6,957 nt of DNA from Ignavibacteria bacterium (GTDB lineage: Bacteria > Bacteroidota > Ignavibacteria > Ignavibacteriales > Ignavibacteriaceae): NCBI GenBank assembly GCA_029863735.1, contig JAOTUT010000080.1, positions 1 through 6,957 of the forward strand, written 5' to 3'. Below, in pieces: positions 1-6,024 of the stretch; within the stretch, counting starts at the first letter, position 1; each line of letters starts with the position of its first letter. The translations under genes and the position numbers were made by a program. The notes below the pieces were generated by a model. It searched no databases, was not told where the DNA came from, and worked only from the letters and a program-made list of their open reading frames with translations.

Positions 1-884
1 GTATGACATTCGGTGCAGTCATGAGAATAGTTATTTAATACGTGGTTTGGATCCTGAACGCCTTCAAAATCATTTTGATGACAAGCGTAACACTCGGTTG
101 GAGTATTTGTGTATCCCTGCTCATGACAACCGATACAATCGGTAGCAATATGTGCCCCGGTTAATGGAAACAGTGTAAGATTATGATCGAATTCTGCTGG
201 TTCCCACGCTATCGTACTATGACAAACAGCACATTCAGTTGGAAAATTGCTTGTAACATGATTTGGATCTTGGGCCGTATTAAAATCCTCTGCATGACAA
301 GCGAAACATTCTGCTGGAGTATTAGTGTATCCTTGCTCATGGCAGCTGATACAATCGGTAGTAATATGTGCACCAGTTAATGGAAACTGTGTAAGATTAT
401 GATCGAATTGTGCTGGCTCCCACGCTATCGTACTATGACAAACAGCACATTCAGTTGGAAAATTGCTTGTAACATGATTTGGATCTTCAGCAGTATTAAA
501 ATCATCCTGATGGCATCCTACACATTGCATTGGTGTGTTGTTATACCCTGACTGATGACATTCAATGCAGTTAGTTGTTATATGCGCCCCTGTTAAAGGA
601 AACAGAGTGAGATTGTGATTAAAGTTTGTGAGATCATCCCAGTCATTCGTTGTATGGCAATCAGTACAATTTATTGAATAATTTCCAGCAACATGATTCG
701 GATCGTTTGCAGTTTCATAATCTTCCCTATGGCAAGGATAACAATCAGTTGGGGTACCGGAATATCCAGTTGAATGACATTCCTGGCAATCGACTGTCAC
801 ATGTTTTCCTGTTAAAGGGAATATAGTTGAATTATGATCGAAGATAGCTGGTGACCAGCCGTAAATTGTATGACATTGATTGCA
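1..884 (-). repeat. Tandem 216-219 bp repeats encoding three-haem modules
   Basis: Four complete units start at cytochrome residues 263, 335, 408 and 480, and a fifth begins at 552 and leaves the window. The period is 72 residues (216 bp), except one 73-residue unit. Each unit reads CxxCH, then W-x-P, F(D/N)HN, FPLTG(A/K)H, a second CxxCH, GY-x-x-TP, a third CxxCH, and DPNHV. At DNA level 121-271 and 337-487 match at 142 of 151 positions, with a perfect 70-base run (202-271 against 418-487). This points to recent duplication or gene conversion inside the gene. Confidence 0.92.
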
Positions 885-1670
885 TTGGACTGGGTAATTA
901 TTCTGAACGTGATTCGGATCAGTAGTTGCTACATATTTATCGTGATGGCAATTATCGCATTCAGGAGACAAACCACTAAAATTTCCTCCAGCTTCATGGC
1001 AACTGAAACAATCAGAAATTGCGTGACCACCAACCAGCGGAAAGAAGTCATGGACAACATTTATTACAGCCCATTCCGGGGCGGTAATATCGTGACAATC
1101 CTGGCAATCAGTTGAAAATCCTGCAGTAGAGTGATGAGGGTTTGAAGTTAAATCATAATCATATTTGTGACAATCATAACAATCAACACCGATTGGTAGT
1201 GGAGTTCCGTTAATTGGATCAGTAGGTTCAAAATTAAGATCAACGTATCTCGCGTGACACTGTTGACAATCCGCCGTTAAATGATTTCCAACAAGCGGAA
1301 ATCTTCCTTTTTGATGAAGACCATTTATATCTTCGACCATCCAGTTTTTGGCAGTGTGACATTTCGAACAATCCTTTCCAACCGTTCCCTGGTGAAGATC
1401 TGTATGACAGGAAATGCAATCTGAGTTAATTTTAGGAAACTTAAGATCCGTATGACAACTTCTGCAATCTGTAGAATTATGCTGACCTATTACCTCAAAT
1501 TTAGTTGTGCTGTGATCGAATTTAACTTTTTTTACATCGACCTTCCAGCTAGTCGATACATGACAAAGCCCGCAATCAAAATTCAATTTATCACCATGGG
1601 GTGATTTCTGCGCAAAGGCTGTAACTGCAAAGAGCAGTATACAAATTATTTTTTGTGGCAGGTTGCGCAT
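1..1670 (-). CDS. Giant multihaem c-type cytochrome, 3' end beyond window (at least 22 haems)
   Basis: The frame is open from an ATG at 1670 to the left edge, so 556 residues are visible and the C-terminus is missing. Residues 1-20 form a Sec signal peptide: R2 and K7, a hydrophobic core at about 8-19, and a likely AFA|Q cleavage. I count 22 CxxCH haem-binding motifs, with first cysteines at residues 33, 69, 85, 101, 135, 164, 189, 221, 238, 263, 295, 310, 335, 368, 383, 408, 440, 455, 480, 512, 527 and 552. Conserved FDHN and FPLTGAH segments supply extra histidines, probably distal haem ligands. From residue 263 the protein is a regular tandem array of about 72 residues and three haems per unit. 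The likely role is periplasmic or extracellular electron transfer. The start follows AGAAG by 7 nt and lies inside the end of the preceding cytochrome gene. The class (cytochrome c3/c7-like multihaem) is sure; the acceptor and any surface anchor cannot be seen. Confidence 0.93.
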   Translation of the reverse strand, partial: MRNLPQKIICILLFAVTAFAQKSPHGDKLNFDCGLCHVSTSWKVDVKKVKFDHSTTKFEVIGQHNSTDCRSCHTDLKFPKINSDCISCHTDLHQGTVGKDCSKCHTAKNWMVEDINGLHQKGRFPLVGNHLTADCQQCHARYVDLNFEPTDPINGTPLPIGVDCYDCHKYDYDLTSNPHHSTAGFSTDCQDCHDITAPEWAVINVVHDFFPLVGGHAISDCFSCHEAGGNFSGLSPECDNCHHDKYVATTDPNHVQNNYPVQCNQCHTIYGWSPAIFDHNSTIFPLTGKHVTVDCQECHSTGYSGTPTDCYPCHREDYETANDPNHVAGNYSINCTDCHTTNDWDDLTNFNHNLTLFPLTGAHITTNCIECHQSGYNNTPMQCVGCHQDDFNTAEDPNHVTSNFPTECAVCHSTIAWEPAQFDHNLTQFPLTGAHITTDCISCHEQGYTNTPAECFACHAEDFNTAQDPNHVTSNFPTECAVCHSTIAWEPAEFDHNLTLFPLTGAHIATDCIGCHEQGYTNTPTECYACHQNDFEGVQDPNHVLNNYSHDCTECH

Positions 1671-3232
1671 GTAAATTCTTCTAATTTGAATTTTGTAAAA
1701 GTAATTCCATTCAATTCCACTTTTGGATGACATTTAACGCACTCAACATTTTTGTGTGCACCATCTAAAATATAATCTGTTTTGTTGTGATCAAACTTTT
1801 CGGGTTTCCAATTTTCAAAGGCATGGCATCGGCTGCAATCAGAAATTCCATCAACTTTAAACTGGTCGTAGTGAACATCTTTATGGCATGTTTCGCATTC
1901 TTTTTTAATCGGACTAAAAATGATTGATTTCGTTTCATCTTCTTTCTTGCGGTGACAAGGTCCGCAAGAAATTGTAAGATGCTTTCCCAGGAGCGGGAAA
2001 GATGTTTTACCGTGATCAAAACTGCTAGTTTTCCAGTTTTCTGTTTGGTGACACGTTCCGCAATTATTTTCGGGTAAAAATTCAGGTTTAAGTGCATTCT
2101 CGTGTATATTTTTATGGCAACTTATACATTCAAGTTTAATGCCTTTAAAATCCCACAATTCCTGTTTATAGTGACAACTTTCACAAGATGTTGCTAAATG
2201 AGCCCCGGTAATTTGAAATTTCGCTTTATTATGCATTTCTAAGGTAAACAATGATGGACGGAATCCATTCTCTGAGTGACAGTCCAAGCAGTTCTGTGTA
2301 AGGTTGTTAACGACAAATTGTGTCTTGTGAAAATCTTTATGACAATCTGTGCACAGACCGAATTTCATTTTATAACTTGAAGGATTCTTGTGACAATTGT
2401 TGCAACTAACAAGTCTATGTTTACCGATAAGAGGATATTTTGTTCTGTTATGATCGAATGCGGAAGCATTAATTTGCTTGAAGCTTGAAGTCTGATGACA
2501 ACTTGCACAGTTTTGTCCAAGACTTCCCTTATGAACATCTTTATGACAGTAGTTGCAGTTTTGGAAAGGAATATTTTTGAATGCCTGATATTTTTTCCCA
2601 TTCTTATCTTCAATTTTATGACATCCTATACAATCAACTTTAATGTGTGCGCCCGTTAATTTATAAGCAGCAGTTGAATGATCAAATTTTATAGCGGGTT
2701 TGAATGCTGCAATATTGTGGCATTTATTGCAAACATCTCCTAAAGTTTTTTGATGATTATCTTCGTGGCATGAAAAACAGTTAGTACTCAGTCCAAGATA
2801 AGTTCCATTTCTTTTTTTTAAATTATTATCGATTATTAAGTCTGGTTTGTGGCATTTCTTGCATTCAGCTTTGCTGTGTTTACCGGTTAAACCGTATCCG
2901 GTTTTATTATGATCAAATTTTTCTGGATTAAAATTAATTATTCTAAAATTTCTTCCGTGGTGTTCGTTATGGCAGCTCGAACAGTTTTTTCCTCTAACTT
3001 CTGATCTCGAATGATAACCTGAACCTTTACTAACAAGTGATTTTATCTCGGTATGACAATCCAAACATTTTGAATTATTAACCTGCTCACCGAGTTCATG
3101 GCATTTAGTACAATTACTTATTCCCTCCAGTTGAGCATGAGCATTTGTTAACTCGCCCGGAGAAATTTGTGCCCAAAGCTTGATCGATAATGATATAAGT
3201 ACGACTAGTATGTATAGATGAAGTTTGGAAAT
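1646..3232 (-). CDS. 20-haem periplasmic/exported cytochrome c, probable ATT start
   Basis: The predicted protein has 528 residues and 20 CxxCH motifs, with first cysteines at 41, 56, 84, 124, 152, 168, 201, 226, 242, 277, 294, 315, 350, 369, 391, 423, 446, 466, 498 and 522. Five copies of FDH-x-x-T-x-x-x-L-x-G-x-H (from residues 106, 183, 259, 405, 480) and one degenerate copy (MHN, about 333) precede a CxxCH, giving three-haem modules like those of the downstream cytochrome. No ATG, GTG or CTG lies in frame near the beginning. An ATT at 3232 is preceded by AGGAAGG and opens a convincing signal peptide: K3, a hydrophobic run at 6-17, then a likely WA|Q cleavage at 21/22. The first conventional alternative, TTG at 3064, would delete the export signal and the haem motifs at 41 and 56. 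The gene lies 20 nt after the flavoprotein stop and overlaps the next cytochrome by 25 nt. The role inferred is an electron conduit between the membrane oxidoreductase and the larger cytochrome. Function as a cytochrome is certain; the exact start is less so. Confidence 0.93.
   Translation of the reverse strand: MSKLHLYILVVLISLSIKLWAQISPGELTNAHAQLEGISNCTKCHELGEQVNNSKCLDCHTEIKSLVSKGSGYHSRSEVRGKNCSSCHNEHHGRNFRIINFNPEKFDHNKTGYGLTGKHSKAECKKCHKPDLIIDNNLKKRNGTYLGLSTNCFSCHEDNHQKTLGDVCNKCHNIAAFKPAIKFDHSTAAYKLTGAHIKVDCIGCHKIEDKNGKKYQAFKNIPFQNCNYCHKDVHKGSLGQNCASCHQTSSFKQINASAFDHNRTKYPLIGKHRLVSCNNCHKNPSSYKMKFGLCTDCHKDFHKTQFVVNNLTQNCLDCHSENGFRPSLFTLEMHNKAKFQITGAHLATSCESCHYKQELWDFKGIKLECISCHKNIHENALKPEFLPENNCGTCHQTENWKTSSFDHGKTSFPLLGKHLTISCGPCHRKKEDETKSIIFSPIKKECETCHKDVHYDQFKVDGISDCSRCHAFENWKPEKFDHNKTDYILDGAHKNVECVKCHPKVELNGITFTKFKLEEFTCATCHKK
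1676..1682 (-). promoter_or_regulatory. Ribosome binding site of the second multihaem cytochrome
   Basis: AGAAGAA sits about 6-7 nt before the ATG at 1670 and lies inside the coding sequence of the 20-haem cytochrome. It supports this ATG as the start and suggests coupled translation of the two cytochromes. Confidence 0.55.
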
Positions 3233-3235
3233 GTT

Positions 3236-3242
3236 CCTTCCT
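3236..3242 (-). promoter_or_regulatory. Strong Shine-Dalgarno before an ATT start codon
   Basis: AGGAAGG ends 3 nt before the ATT at 3232, and its first four bases (AGGA) end 6 nt before it. No other start-like codon in this frame has such a site, so this RBS decides the start of the 20-haem cytochrome. Confidence 0.6.
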
Positions 3243-3252
3243 GCAAATTGAA

Positions 3253-4593
3253 TTAATGCTTTAGAATTGCTTCGCCAAATTTCTTGGTTATTTTTATTCC
3301 AATATCTTCCAAAAATTTTGTGGGTAGTATGCCACCAGCAAAAATATAGACAAGATCATTTTCGATGACTTTTGGCTCAGCAGAATCTTTTACCCTAAGA
3401 ATAACACTGTTATCAAGAATCTCGGAGACTTCAGAATTAAGAATAACATTAACCTTACCACTTCTGGTAGCGTTATGAATTTTTTCCAGGTTTTTAGGTT
3501 TTATTCTTGAAAATGAATCACCCCTGTAAGAAAGTGTTACTTTGTTATGTTCATCTGCAAGTAAAAGGGCACTTTCAATCGCAGAATCGCCACCGCCAAC
3601 AACTAAAATCTTTTGGTTATGAATCATTTCCGGTTCTAACAGACGATAATAAACTTTCTCTTTTTCTTCACCGGGTACATCTAACTTTCTTGGTGAGCCC
3701 CGTCTGCCGATTGCAAGCAATATTGATTTTGTAGTGTAATGATTCTTGGGGGTTTGAACCAGAAAGATATCGCCTTGCTTTTCAATTTTCTCAACTTTTT
3801 CCTGAACATTTATTGAGATATTATTTTTTGTTAAAACATTTGCCCACATTCCAATCAATTCTGATTTTGAAGTTTCGGTCAGTTTAAGCTTCCCGTAGAG
3901 CGGGAGCTCCATTGGTCTGGTCATTACGACTTTAGCCCTAGGAAAATTAGCGACAGTTCCACCGAGCGTATCCTGTTCAATGGTAACGAATTTTAGTTTT
4001 CTTTTTACAGCTTCAAGTGTTGCAGAAATTCCTGCCGGACCTGCACCCACAATTACAACATCATATTCTGTTTTAGCTTTTCTCTTTAACTTCGGTGCAA
4101 GGTAATTCATTGCTTGTTTTCCTTGCTCAACTGCATTTTTAATTAATCCCATACCACCAAGCTCGCCGGCAATGTATATGCCAGGAATAGTCGTTTCAAA
4201 TTCTTTACTGATGTGTGGGAGATCTACCCCTCGTTTTTCAGTACCGATGCAAAGTGTAATAGCATAGACCGGGCAAGCATGAAAGCAACCACCATGCCCC
4301 ACACATCTGGAGGCATTTATGGTAATTGCCTTTCCATCTGCTATACCAATTATATCGTGTTCCGGACAGGCGGCAATGCAAGCACCACTTCCAATACAAA
4401 TGTCAGGGTTAATAACAGGATGGAGTGAAACAGGTTCATGAAATCCATGCTCTTTGGCTTTAGCGATTTTCTTATTTGTTTCTGAAGAATGTTTTTTATT
4501 TTTTCTTATGTAGCCAATAAATAGGAAAGTAACTAACCCAGCCACCAATAAATAAGTTGCAATATTTTCTATAAATACTTCCATATTTAACAA
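3253..4593 (-). CDS. Membrane-anchored ferredoxin/FAD/NAD(P) oxidoreductase
   Basis: The protein has 446 residues. Residues 7-28 form an N-terminal membrane helix, followed by a basic stretch (RKNKK). Residues 60-110 form a ferredoxin-like domain with two cluster motifs, C66-x5-C72-x3-C76-P and C97-x5-C103-x3-C107-P; each has lost the usual second cysteine (Ser69, His100). Residues 134-163 match the FAD-contacting tail normally found at the C-terminus of thioredoxin reductase-like enzymes (PGIYIAGE, then NAVEQG). The dinucleotide-binding motifs follow: GAGPAG at 183-188 for FAD and GGGDSA at 333-338 for NAD(P)H. No redox-active CxxC lies in the FAD/NAD domains, so it is not a thioredoxin reductase; the iron-sulfur part is the likely electron outlet. 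Inferred role: NAD(P)H oxidation coupled to haem reduction at the membrane. TTG at 4593 is taken because GAGG lies 10 nt upstream; ATG at 4584 is the alternative and gives 443 residues. The gene is first of a three-gene group with both multihaem cytochromes. Confidence 0.9.
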   Translation of the reverse strand: MLNMEVFIENIATYLLVAGLVTFLFIGYIRKNKKHSSETNKKIAKAKEHGFHEPVSLHPVINPDICIGSGACIAACPEHDIIGIADGKAITINASRCVGHGGCFHACPVYAITLCIGTEKRGVDLPHISKEFETTIPGIYIAGELGGMGLIKNAVEQGKQAMNYLAPKLKRKAKTEYDVVIVGAGPAGISATLEAVKRKLKFVTIEQDTLGGTVANFPRAKVVMTRPMELPLYGKLKLTETSKSELIGMWANVLTKNNISINVQEKVEKIEKQGDIFLVQTPKNHYTTKSILLAIGRRGSPRKLDVPGEEKEKVYYRLLEPEMIHNQKILVVGGGDSAIESALLLADEHNKVTLSYRGDSFSRIKPKNLEKIHNATRSGKVNVILNSEVSEILDNSVILRVKDSAEPKVIENDLVYIFAGGILPTKFLEDIGIKITKKFGEAILKH

Positions 4594-4603
4594 ATTTTTA
4601 ATA

Positions 4604-4607
4604 CCTC
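4604..4607 (-). promoter_or_regulatory. Weak RBS favouring the TTG start of the oxidoreductase
   Basis: GAGG lies 10 nt before the TTG at 4593 and 19 nt before the in-frame ATG at 4584. The spacing is acceptable only for TTG, though the match is short. Confidence 0.35.
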
Positions 4608-4652
4608 AAAATAAAAAAATTCAAAGCATAGTTCACGACGTTGCTGTAATTC

Positions 4653-5006
4653 TTACTTCTCGATTTTCCTTCCAAAAATATCGTCATTCTTTTCGTATAG
4701 TGCGACAGATTTTGTGGTCAAATTATCTAATAAATTCATTCCTGAATGTACTTCATACTTAGATGAAAGAGATGTGCCTATTATTTCAACGATTATGCCA
4801 TCATTAGCATGAAATTTTAGTTATAATTCTCAACCAGTTTTTGAAGTCATACAAACATCCGACATTAATTCCCTTCTATGTTGTCAATTCTTACTTGGTA
4901 TTGTACCTTCAAAAATTTGTTTAGATTTTTTATTAACGTTTCCTTTTTGTCAGGCAAAAGCGGTGATTTGGACTATTGAACTCTTCAGAGCAGGAGATTT
5001 GAAACA
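4653..5006 (-). pseudogene. Possible decayed gene of unknown family
   Basis: One frame reads as protein-like sequence over about 118 codons but contains four stops: TGA at 4952, TGA at 4886, TGA at 4832 and TAA at 4823. The last segment (4820-4656) is open for 55 codons, with a composition typical of a soluble protein (for example NDGIIVEIIGTSLSSKY), and ends at TAA 4655-4653. An internal ATG at 4865 has a good AAGGGA site upstream but meets a stop after 11 codons. Three of the four stops are TGA. I do not recognise the family. Loss of function by point mutation is the simplest reading; chance open frame in AT-rich DNA is a real alternative. Confidence 0.3.
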
Positions 5007-5052
5007 CTAATGGAATGATAATCCACATATCAAATAGGGATTTAAGCAGCAT
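4933..5052 (-). CDS. Possible 39-residue small ORF with a good RBS
   Basis: An ATG at 5052 is preceded by AGGAGA with 6 nt spacing and encodes 39 residues: a hydrophobic stretch at about 5-20, then a polar, basic tail ending KRKR. It lies about 40 nt downstream of a promoter-like pair. It could be a leader peptide, a small membrane peptide, or the broken start of the decayed gene that overlaps it in another frame. No family is recognised. Confidence 0.22.
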   Translation of the reverse strand: MLLKSLFDMWIIIPLVFQISCSEEFNSPNHRFCLTKRKR

Positions 5053-5093
5053 CTATTCTCTCCTTATTTTTTAACATCAATATCGTTTGTTAT

Positions 5094-5123
5094 ATAGTAA
5101 TTGAACAAAGTAAAAAGTGACAA
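5094..5123 (-). promoter_or_regulatory. Possible sigma70-like promoter for the oxidoreductase/cytochrome operon
   Basis: TTGTCA (5123-5118) and TACTAT (5099-5094) are separated by 18 nt. The site lies just beyond the terminator-like hairpin at 5199-5168 and in front of the non-coding region leading to the oxidoreductase, where a new promoter would be expected. In AT-rich DNA such matches arise easily, and Bacteroidota often use a different consensus (TAnnTTTG), which I did not find here. Confidence 0.3.
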
Positions 5124-5167
5124 CTAAAATCCTATATTTATTATCTTAATTGCTTGATTTGATTAAT

Positions 5168-5199
5168 AAAAAAATCCCCTAACGTTGTTACTGATGGGG
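5168..5199 (-). terminator. Rho-independent terminator-like hairpin after the cytochrome b/TPR pair
   Basis: On the minus strand CCCC (5199-5196) pairs with GGGG (5179-5176). An inner TAAC/GTTA stem with a 3-nt loop sits inside it, and five unpaired bases lie on one side. The hairpin is followed at once by ATTTTTTT. It lies about 210 nt after the TPR stop codon, so it would close that transcription unit and separate it from the oxidoreductase operon. There is no T tract on the plus-strand side. Confidence 0.55.
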
Positions 5200-5406
5200 T
5201 AAGGACAGGGCTATTTTGAGAAAATCATCTTTCGTGTGCTTTTGAAATTATAATTCTATTTGATGAAGGAAAGTGACATTATTAACAGATATTTTTTGTT
5301 GATTAGAAAAAAGAATGCTCTCGTAATAGCAAATTGAAAATAGTGACATTATGAAGTGGGAAATCTTACTACAATTTAAATTTTAATGGATTCTTTGTTT
5401 TAGCTG
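5200..5406. other. Non-coding stretch after the TPR gene
   Basis: No open frame with a plausible start was found here. The only pattern seen is a repeated AGTGACATTAT at 5272-5282 and 5342-5352 (plus strand), with a shorter AGTGACA at 5116-5122 overlapping the proposed -35 box further left. Confidence 0.4.
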
Positions 5407-6012
5407 TCAGTTTAATTTTCCTAAAGACTCTGTGGCTAATTTACCGGTTTCACTCTCGGGATTAATTTTCAATACCTTATTCCATAAATCTTTCGCTTTA
5501 GAAATATTGCCCTTTGTTGCAGCAATTGCACCCAGATTATAAAGCGCCATTTGATTATTCGGATCAAATGCAAGTACTTCATTGTTCTCTTTTTCGGAAT
5601 TAACAAAATCTTGTCTTGTGTAGTAAATTACTGATAAAGCAAAGTGAATGTCTGCACGTCTTGAATCTATTTCCAGAATTTTATTATAATATTGAATTGC
5701 TTCATTCATCTTATGGGCGGCACTCAGGAAATCAGCATAATTTTTTATGGCTAAGGTATCATTAGGATTTTTATCAACCGCACTTTTTAGTCCTTCTAGT
5801 TTTTCTCGATATGCTTCCGACACATTGTCCTTGTTTGGAGGACCGCTGGCTTGTTCTCTTAATTTTTTATGAACATCATCTTCAGGCATATTTGAATTAT
5901 TATCTGCAGTGATTTTGCCATTAGGGGTTGAACTTTGTTGGGATACAAATATTAATAGTATTATAGAGACAACTGCAATTAATCCATACAGATAAATCAT
6001 TTTAAATTTCAT
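5407..6012 (-). CDS. Membrane-anchored TPR protein of the cytochrome cluster
   Basis: The protein has 201 residues from the ATG at 6012. K2 and K4 precede a membrane helix at about 7-24; then comes a polar linker (25-65) containing MPEDDVHKKL at 42-51, and three tetratricopeptide repeats at about 83-116, 117-150 and 151-184, with the typical A/Y/G/A pattern and D/N-P starts. With a single N-terminal anchor the TPR domain probably faces the periplasm. Such TPR proteins act as protein-binding scaffolds; by context it may help assemble or dock the cytochromes, in the manner of CcmI/NrfG-type helpers, but this is inference. The start is fixed by a perfect AGGAGG 6 nt upstream. The frame also runs back to a TTG at 6045 inside the previous gene, which has no such support. 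It is translationally coupled to the cytochrome b-like gene. Confidence 0.85.
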   Translation of the reverse strand: MKFKMIYLYGLIAVVSIILLIFVSQQSSTPNGKITADNNSNMPEDDVHKKLREQASGPPNKDNVSEAYREKLEGLKSAVDKNPNDTLAIKNYADFLSAAHKMNEAIQYYNKILEIDSRRADIHFALSVIYYTRQDFVNSEKENNEVLAFDPNNQMALYNLGAIAATKGNISKAKDLWNKVLKINPESETGKLATESLGKLN

Positions 6013-6018
6013 TTTAAA

Positions 6019-6024
6019 CCTCCT
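6019..6024 (-). promoter_or_regulatory. Perfect Shine-Dalgarno overlapping the upstream stop codon
   Basis: AGGAGG lies 6 nt before the ATG at 6012 and shares bases with the TAG stop (6025-6023) of the cytochrome b-like gene. Ribosomes finishing that gene end on this site, which implies coupled translation. Confidence 0.8.

Noticed and set aside
1..884. CRISPR array or intergenic satellite as the explanation for the repeats
   Set aside because: The period is 216 bp with no spacer structure, the repeats stay in frame, and every unit encodes three CxxCH motifs, so this is an internal coding repeat.
870..1115. Open frame on the plus strand within the second cytochrome
   Set aside because: It is antisense to an intact, CxxCH-rich coding sequence, and its residues show no family signal. 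The plus-strand frames at 183-380, 3507-3734, 4213-4428 and 6107-6346 are rejected for the same reason.
1765..2613. Two minus-strand frames (2097-1765 and 2613-2365) inside the 20-haem cytochrome
   Set aside because: They lie in another frame of a gene with 20 regularly spaced haem motifs and have no RBS or recognisable domain.
3062..3064. TTG at 3064 as the start of the 20-haem cytochrome
   Set aside because: The haem-motif frame continues upstream through CTKCH and CLDCH and a signal peptide to an ATT with a strong RBS. Starting at TTG would cut through a haem motif.
4821..4952. TGA read as selenocysteine or tryptophan in the frame at 5006-4653
   Set aside because: A TAA lies four codons after the last TGA in the same stretch, no SECIS-like hairpin was noticed, and the intact genes of the window do not use TGA as a sense codon.
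4594..5406. tRNA, riboswitch or insertion sequence in the long gap
   Set aside because: I found no cloverleaf, no conserved riboswitch core, and no terminal inverted repeats or transposase motifs. Only the hairpin, promoter-like and decayed-frame signals are supported.
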